Shown here: piece after piece, positions 5,898 to 8,911 of the stretch
Layout: the number at the start of each line of letters is the position of its first letter
How positions within the stretch are numbered: the stretch's first letter is position 1
From: Acetobacteraceae bacterium
Lineage (GTDB): Bacteria > Pseudomonadota > Alphaproteobacteria > Acetobacterales > Acetobacteraceae
Reading direction: 5' to 3'
Length of the DNA: 8,911 bases
Assembly (NCBI GenBank): GCA_003164305.1
Contig: PLSZ01000297.1
Span: 1 to 8,911, forward strand
The notes under the pieces: generated by a model
Seen by the model: only the letters and a program-made list of their open reading frames with translations
What the model was told of the DNA's origin: nothing
The model's database searches: none
Position numbers and translations under genes: made by a program

Positions 5898-6100
5898 ATG
5901 AGCCGGAACATACGGTTATACGGCTATTCTGGTGCCTGATCTGAAGCTTCTCAAACTTTTCTTCCGCTCCGAAGTTGACGACATGGGTCATGACGTGGAT
6001 AAGACCCCCGGCGCGAGTCGCGCGTCACTCATGCAGGAAAGGAATACCGGGCGCAGATCCTTGCTCCACGCCCCGAGCAAACAACAGAGAGGACGACAAT

Positions 6101-6502
6101 GTGTTGAAATATATTCTACCGGGCCTTTTGTGCCTGGGAGCCTGCTCGCAACCAACCACGGCGAATACCATGCCGGTCAGTGCGAAAGCAGATCAAACCG
6201 CCTCTACAAAGATTGCCGAAGGCCGCGCGTCTTATTACGGCGGCAGACGCAACGGCAGAATGACCAGCAGCGGCGCGCTGCTGAATGGTTCCCGAATGAC
6301 GGCCGCGCATCGGTCGCTTCCGTTCGGCACCAAGGTCATCGTCACCAACCTCACCAATAGCCATTCGTGCAATGTCGAGATAACGGATCGCGGACCCGCG
6401 CTGTGGACCGGCCGGATCATCGACGTGTCCGAGGAAGCCGCCAGATGTCTCGACATGTTCCGTTCGGGCGTCGTGCCGGTCAGATTGCAAACGCCGGGCT
6501 GA
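6101..6502 (+). CDS. RlpA-like double-psi beta-barrel lipoprotein, probably lacking the catalytic Glu
   Basis: 133 residues from the GTG at 6101. RlpA proteins are lipid-anchored cell-wall proteins; some are lytic transglycosylases acting on peptidoglycan lacking stem peptides. A lipoprotein signal with lipobox LGAC gives mature Cys15-Ser16, which favours outer-membrane sorting. Residues ~40-130 form the RlpA/DPBB domain: GRASYYGGRRNGRMTSSG, MTAAHRSLPFGTKVIVTNL, NVEITDRGP and GRIIDVSEEAARCLDM. His70 and Asp96 match conserved active-site positions, but the usual NGE-type glutamate is Ala59 (SSGAL). Two extra cysteines (90 and 116) could form a disulfide. There is no SPOR domain. The start is chosen because AGAGAGGA sits 8 nt upstream and the lipoprotein signal follows at once; an upstream in-frame ATG at 5975 would bury the signal. 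The first codons (AAA TAT ATT CTA) are unusually AT-rich for this DNA. Confidence 0.85.
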   Translation: MLKYILPGLLCLGACSQPTTANTMPVSAKADQTASTKIAEGRASYYGGRRNGRMTSSGALLNGSRMTAAHRSLPFGTKVIVTNLTNSHSCNVEITDRGPALWTGRIIDVSEEAARCLDMFRSGVVPVRLQTPG

Positions 6503-6512
6503 AGTAACCGAA

Positions 6513-6530
6513 GGGCGGTTGGCGCCGCCC
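6513..6530. terminator. Candidate hairpin terminator between convergent rlpA-like and Opp ATPase genes
   Basis: GGGCGG (6513-6518) pairs with CCGCCC (6525-6530) around a 6-nt loop, 10 nt after the rlpA-like stop and 23 nt beyond the end of the convergent ATPase gene. No good U-run follows on either strand, so it is a weak terminator call, although position and symmetry suit a shared one. Confidence 0.4.
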
Positions 6531-6553
6531 GTCAAGCCGAATTCAATCTGTTT

Positions 6554-7564
6554 TCATTGGTCCTCGCTTCGCGCGTCATGGTTATGCGCGGGTGCACCGG
6601 TGCGTTCCGCGAAGTGGCACGCCACCTGGCACCCGTCGTCCATGGTTCGCAAAGCGGGATCTTCGCGCGCGCAAATATCGGCGGCCCAGGAGCAGCGGGT
6701 GCGAAACCGGCAGCCGGACGGGACGGCGGCGAGGCTCGGCGGTTCGCCGTCGAGCCACATCGTTTCGGTGACGCGCCTGCCTCCGATCATCGGAACCGCC
6801 GCCAGCAGCGATCGCGTGTAGGGATGCCGCGGTGTTTCGAACACCGCGCGGGTCAGGCCGAGCTCCACCACGCGCCCCAGATACATCACCGCGATGCGTT
6901 GCGAGAACAGCCGTACCACTGAAAGATCGTGACTTATGAACAAATAGGTCAGATCGAACCGGGAACGAAGATCCGCCAGCAGTCCCAGCACGTTCGCCTG
7001 CACCGAAACGTCCAGTCCCGACGTCGGCTCATCCAAAATCACCAGACCTGGCCGCAGCGCCAATATTCGCGCGAGGCCCACGCGCCGCTGCTGTCCCCCG
7101 CTGATTTCGTGCGGGTAAAGCTTCAGATGCGCTTCGGGCAGTCCAACCGCGCGCAACACCTCATCCACCCTGGCCCGCCGGTCCGCCGCGGTCATGTCTT
7201 CATGCACGATCAACGGTTCCAGCAACGAGGAGCCGATTTTCCAGTGCGGGTCCAGCGACGCGCCCGGATCCTGGTAGCAGTATTGCAACGCCCGGCGCAT
7301 GCGTCGCCCGGTGCTCGGCGATAATCCGTCGATCCGGTGGCCATCGAACTCAACTCGTCCGGCGGTGGCGGAATGAATGCCGGCGATGGTCTTGCCCAAC
7401 GTCGACTTGCCGCAACCGGATTCGCCGACCACGCCAAGCACTTCTCCAGGCGTCACCTGAAAGGAAACGCCGTCCAGGGCTCGCGCCCATGCGGTGCGAA
7501 CGCCCCAAACGTTGCGTACGGGAAAGTGCTTGTGGAGATCGTCCACCACCAGGATCGGAGTCAT
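6554..7564 (-). CDS. Oligopeptide/dipeptide ABC transporter ATPase, OppF/DppF-like
   Basis: 336 residues. Cytoplasmic ATP-binding subunit of a peptide/nickel-type (Opp/Dpp) importer. The motifs are complete: Walker A GESGCGKST (47-55), Q-loop Gln98 in YQDPGASLDP, signature ISGGQQR (154-160), Walker B LVILDEP (174-180), D-loop SGLD and H-loop His212. DEPTSGLDVSVQANVL and QDPGASLDP are typical of the F-type subunit. The C-terminal oligopeptide-transporter domain (~231-318) has cysteines 285, 291 and 298 (C-x5-C-x6-C) plus 312/316, the arrangement that binds an iron-sulfur cluster in some Opp/Dpp ATPases. The ATG at 7564 is chosen because it directly precedes PILVVDDLHKHFPV and overlaps the upstream ATPase stop in ATGA (7561-7564); a longer frame to 7666 adds unrelated residues. 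The substrate cannot be told from the sequence. Confidence 0.92.
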   Translation of the reverse strand: MTPILVVDDLHKHFPVRNVWGVRTAWARALDGVSFQVTPGEVLGVVGESGCGKSTLGKTIAGIHSATAGRVEFDGHRIDGLSPSTGRRMRRALQYCYQDPGASLDPHWKIGSSLLEPLIVHEDMTAADRRARVDEVLRAVGLPEAHLKLYPHEISGGQQRRVGLARILALRPGLVILDEPTSGLDVSVQANVLGLLADLRSRFDLTYLFISHDLSVVRLFSQRIAVMYLGRVVELGLTRAVFETPRHPYTRSLLAAVPMIGGRRVTETMWLDGEPPSLAAVPSGCRFRTRCSWAADICAREDPALRTMDDGCQVACHFAERTGAPAHNHDARSEDQ

Positions 7565-8538
7565 GCGTCGTAAGCTCTGGGGTGATGACAGCGGATGATG
7601 TGGCCGGGTTCCGGCTCGGACGGTGGCGGACGCGTATCTCGGCAGATATCCGCGGCGCTCTGGCATCGCGGATGAAAGCGGCAGCCGGTTGGCGGTTGGT
7701 ACAGGCCCGGCATCTCACCTTGTATCGCTGTCGGCATGGCATCCGCGGTCGGCAGGCTGGCCAGCAGGCGTCTCGTGTAAGGCACCATCGGCGCGCGGAA
7801 AAAACTCGCGACCGGCGCGGTTTCCAGTTCCTGTCCCGCGTACATCACCATGATGCGATCGCAGATTTCCCACGCCGTGCCCAGGTCGTGGGTTGTTAAC
7901 AGGACCGAAACGTTATGCTCGGTCGCCAGTTGCCGAAGCAGCTTCAGAATTTGTGCCTGTATCGTGACATCCAACGCTGTCGTCGGCTCATCGGCCACGA
8001 TCAAGGCGGGCTTTGGCAGCAGCGCCATCGCGATCATGATGCGCTGCCGCTGGCCGCCGGAGACCTCATGCGGATATTTCGTCAGCAACCGGGCCGGGTC
8101 GGGCAGTTGCACGGCGCCCAGCATGGCCAAGGCGCGCTCGCGATCGGCCCGGCGGCGGGACCGGCTGTAGAAGCGTTCGCCGGCCCGCCGTTCGGGTGAA
8201 CGCCAGCGCATCAGTTCCATGATCTGATCGCCCACCGTGAACAGCGGGCTGAGCGACGAGAACGGATCCTGCGGCACGAACGTCACATTGGTTTCGCCGG
8301 TGAAGGTCAGCCCGCCGTGGTCGATGTGCGCGTTGGGGGCCAGCACGCCCAGGATGGCGCGCGCCAATGTGGTTTTGCCGGAGCCGGATTCACCGACGAT
8401 CGACAGCACTTCGCCGCGCTGGACGTCGAAATTAACGCCGTCAACGGCCTTCACATGCTCGCGGGCACGGGAGAACAGCTCGGATTTGACCGGGAACCAT
8501 TTGCGCAGATCGCGGATTTCCAGCAGCGCCGGGCTCAT
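7561..8538 (-). CDS. Oligopeptide/dipeptide ABC transporter ATPase, OppD/DppD-like, with a shortened Walker A to Q-loop region
   Basis: 325 residues. Second ATP-binding subunit of the Opp/Dpp-type import operon. Walker A GESGSGKTT (49-57), Q-loop Gln90 in VPQDPFSSLSP, signature VSGGQRQR (159-166), Walker B LIVADEP (179-185), D-loop TALD and H-loop His217 are all present, so it should be active. DEPTTALDVTIQAQIL is D-type. The C-terminal domain has Cys286, 292, 299 and 317 (C-x5-C-x6-C-x17-C), a possible iron-sulfur site. Odd: only 35 residues separate the Walker A lysine from the Q-loop glutamine (45 in the neighbouring F-type protein). The Q-loop to signature stretch is longer instead and carries an Arg-rich segment (~111-134). 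The ATG at 8538 overlaps the upstream gene's stop (ATGA, 8535-8538), and its own stop overlaps the next start. Confidence 0.92.
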   Translation of the reverse strand: MSPALLEIRDLRKWFPVKSELFSRAREHVKAVDGVNFDVQRGEVLSIVGESGSGKTTLARAILGVLAPNAHIDHGGLTFTGETNVTFVPQDPFSSLSPLFTVGDQIMELMRWRSPERRAGERFYSRSRRRADRERALAMLGAVQLPDPARLLTKYPHEVSGGQRQRIMIAMALLPKPALIVADEPTTALDVTIQAQILKLLRQLATEHNVSVLLTTHDLGTAWEICDRIMVMYAGQELETAPVASFFRAPMVPYTRRLLASLPTADAMPTAIQGEMPGLYQPPTGCRFHPRCQSAADICRDTRPPPSEPEPGHIIRCHHPRAYDA

Positions 8539-8911
8539 GCGGAGATCTCCGCCCAGCGCCGGCAGCGGACCATGTGGCCTTCGCCGATGTCCTCGAGTAA
8601 AGGCACCTTGGCGTCGCAGGCCGGTTGGGCATGGGCGCAGCGCGGGGCGAAACCGCAGCCGGGTGGAAAAGCCAGAATGCTCGGCACTTGGCCGGGAATT
8701 GCCGCCAGCGGTCCCCCTCGCCGTCCGGCAAGATCGAGCCGGGGCACCGATTGCAACAGGCCCTGAGTGTATGGCATGCGCGGCGATTGGAACAGCGGCA
8801 CCACATCGGCCTGTTCGACGATGCGACCGCCATACATCACCATCACCCGGTCAGCGATTTCGGCGACCACGCCGAGGTTGTGGGTGATGAAGATGATCGC
8901 CATGCCCGAGC
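8535..8911 (-). CDS. Opp/Dpp-type ABC transporter ATPase, C-terminal part only (N-terminus off the window)
   Basis: The last ~125 codons of a third ATPase. The visible part begins just before the H-loop (IIFITHNLGVVAEIADRVMV), continues with MYGGRIVEQADVVPLF and PYTQGLLQSVPRL, and ends with the oligopeptide-transporter C-terminal domain. That domain has the cysteine pattern GCGFAPRC, AHAQPAC and, after GHMVR, a final Cys (C-x5-C-x6-C...C). The wording (IPGQVPS, PPGCGFAPRC, GHMVRC) is D-type. Walker A, Q-loop and signature lie beyond the right edge. Its stop overlaps the start of the next ATPase gene (ATGA), so it is transcribed first of the three and is probably preceded by permease genes outside the window. 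Confidence 0.9.
   Translation of the reverse strand, partial: SGMAIIFITHNLGVVAEIADRVMVMYGGRIVEQADVVPLFQSPRMPYTQGLLQSVPRLDLAGRRGGPLAAIPGQVPSILAFPPGCGFAPRCAHAQPACDAKVPLLEDIGEGHMVRCRRWAEISA

Larger units (their letters stand above)
5520..6100. other. Intergenic regulatory region between divergent flp and rlpA-like genes
   Basis: 581 bp with no convincing gene and visibly more A/T than the flanking coding DNA. From left to right it holds the flp ribosome binding site (5526-5530), a 14-bp palindrome (5559-5572), a possible flp -10 (5686-5691) and a CtrA-type box (5703-5718). It also has a direct repeat CGGCGAGATT (5721-5730 and 5770-5779), the second copy inside a small dyad (5770-5784), and a weak candidate promoter for the rlpA-like gene (5869-5897). 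GANTC sites occur at 5576, 5776 and 6015. Short ORFs here have no family resemblance or sensible start context. Confidence 0.7.

Noticed and set aside
5884..5900. Sigma-54-like -24 element TGGCAT before the rlpA-like gene
   Set aside because: The -12 TTGC element is missing at the required spacing.
5714..5911. Minus-strand 65-residue frame in the intergenic region
   Set aside because: No Shine-Dalgarno that stands out, no motif, and it covers the promoter and dyad elements.
5975..6100. Upstream ATG start for the rlpA-like gene
   Set aside because: It would place 42 polar residues before the lipoprotein signal; the GTG at 6101 has its own Shine-Dalgarno and leads straight into the lipobox.
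5932..6360. Alternative plus-strand frame of 142 residues overlapping the rlpA-like gene
   Set aside because: It overlaps most of the rlpA-like CDS in another frame and has no recognisable domain; Arg/Gln/His-rich shadow composition.
7565..7666. N-terminal extension of the F-type ATPase to 7666
   Set aside because: The added residues are an out-of-frame reading of the upstream ATPase; the ATG at 7564 gives the normal family start and the ATGA overlap.

Overview
The window looks like chromosomal DNA of a GC-rich alphaproteobacterium. The evidence is a Caulobacter-type flp-cpaABCDEF pilus gene order, a perfect CtrA-type box (TTAA-N7-TTAAC) upstream of the pilin gene, and strong G/C preference at third codon positions. 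An Acetobacteraceae/Rhodospirillales-like host is plausible, but this is inferred from general protein character and not proven. There is no mobile element, CRISPR array, tRNA or rRNA gene that I can support.

Region 1 (1-5519, all on the minus strand) is the front part of a Tad/Flp (type IVc) pilus operon. In transcription order it holds: flp pilin (5519-5346), cpaA prepilin peptidase (5284-4760), cpaB (4753-3905), cpaC secretin (3908-2370), a very short cpaD-like lipoprotein (2373-2050), cpaE (2053-791) and the first 264 codons of cpaF (794-1, running off the window edge). From cpaB to cpaF every junction is a 4-nt stop/start overlap (TTGA, ATGA, GTGA, ATGA), which implies tight translational coupling. 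The only real gap is the 61 nt between flp and cpaA, and it contains a strong GC hairpin. That is a reasonable place for pilin output to be separated from machinery output. Together these genes make, mature, energise and export Flp pilin: CpaA cleaves it, CpaF powers assembly, CpaE localises the machine, and CpaC with CpaB and the CpaD-like lipoprotein forms the envelope channel. The inner-membrane TadB/TadC platform would be expected beyond the left edge.

Region 2 (5520-6100) is an intergenic, relatively AT-rich stretch between two divergent units. It holds the flp ribosome binding site, a perfect 14-bp palindrome, the CtrA-type box with a possible -10, and a weak candidate promoter for the gene to its right.

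Region 3 (6101-6502, plus strand) is a short RlpA-like lipoprotein with a double-psi beta-barrel domain and no SPOR domain. The glutamate proposed as catalytic in the RlpA family appears to be alanine here, so it may not be an active lytic transglycosylase. A small GC hairpin follows it.

Region 4 (6554-8911, minus strand) carries the C-terminal end of one Opp/Dpp-type ABC ATPase followed by two complete ones, again joined by ATGA overlaps. Three tandem ATPases, in the order D-like, D-like, F-like, is one more than a standard peptide importer needs. The permeases and binding protein would lie beyond the right edge.

I did not find a wholly new system. The most notable signals are the CtrA box at flp, the RlpA-like protein lacking its catalytic glutamate, the minimal CpaD, the 24-bp palindrome inside it, and the ATPase triplet.
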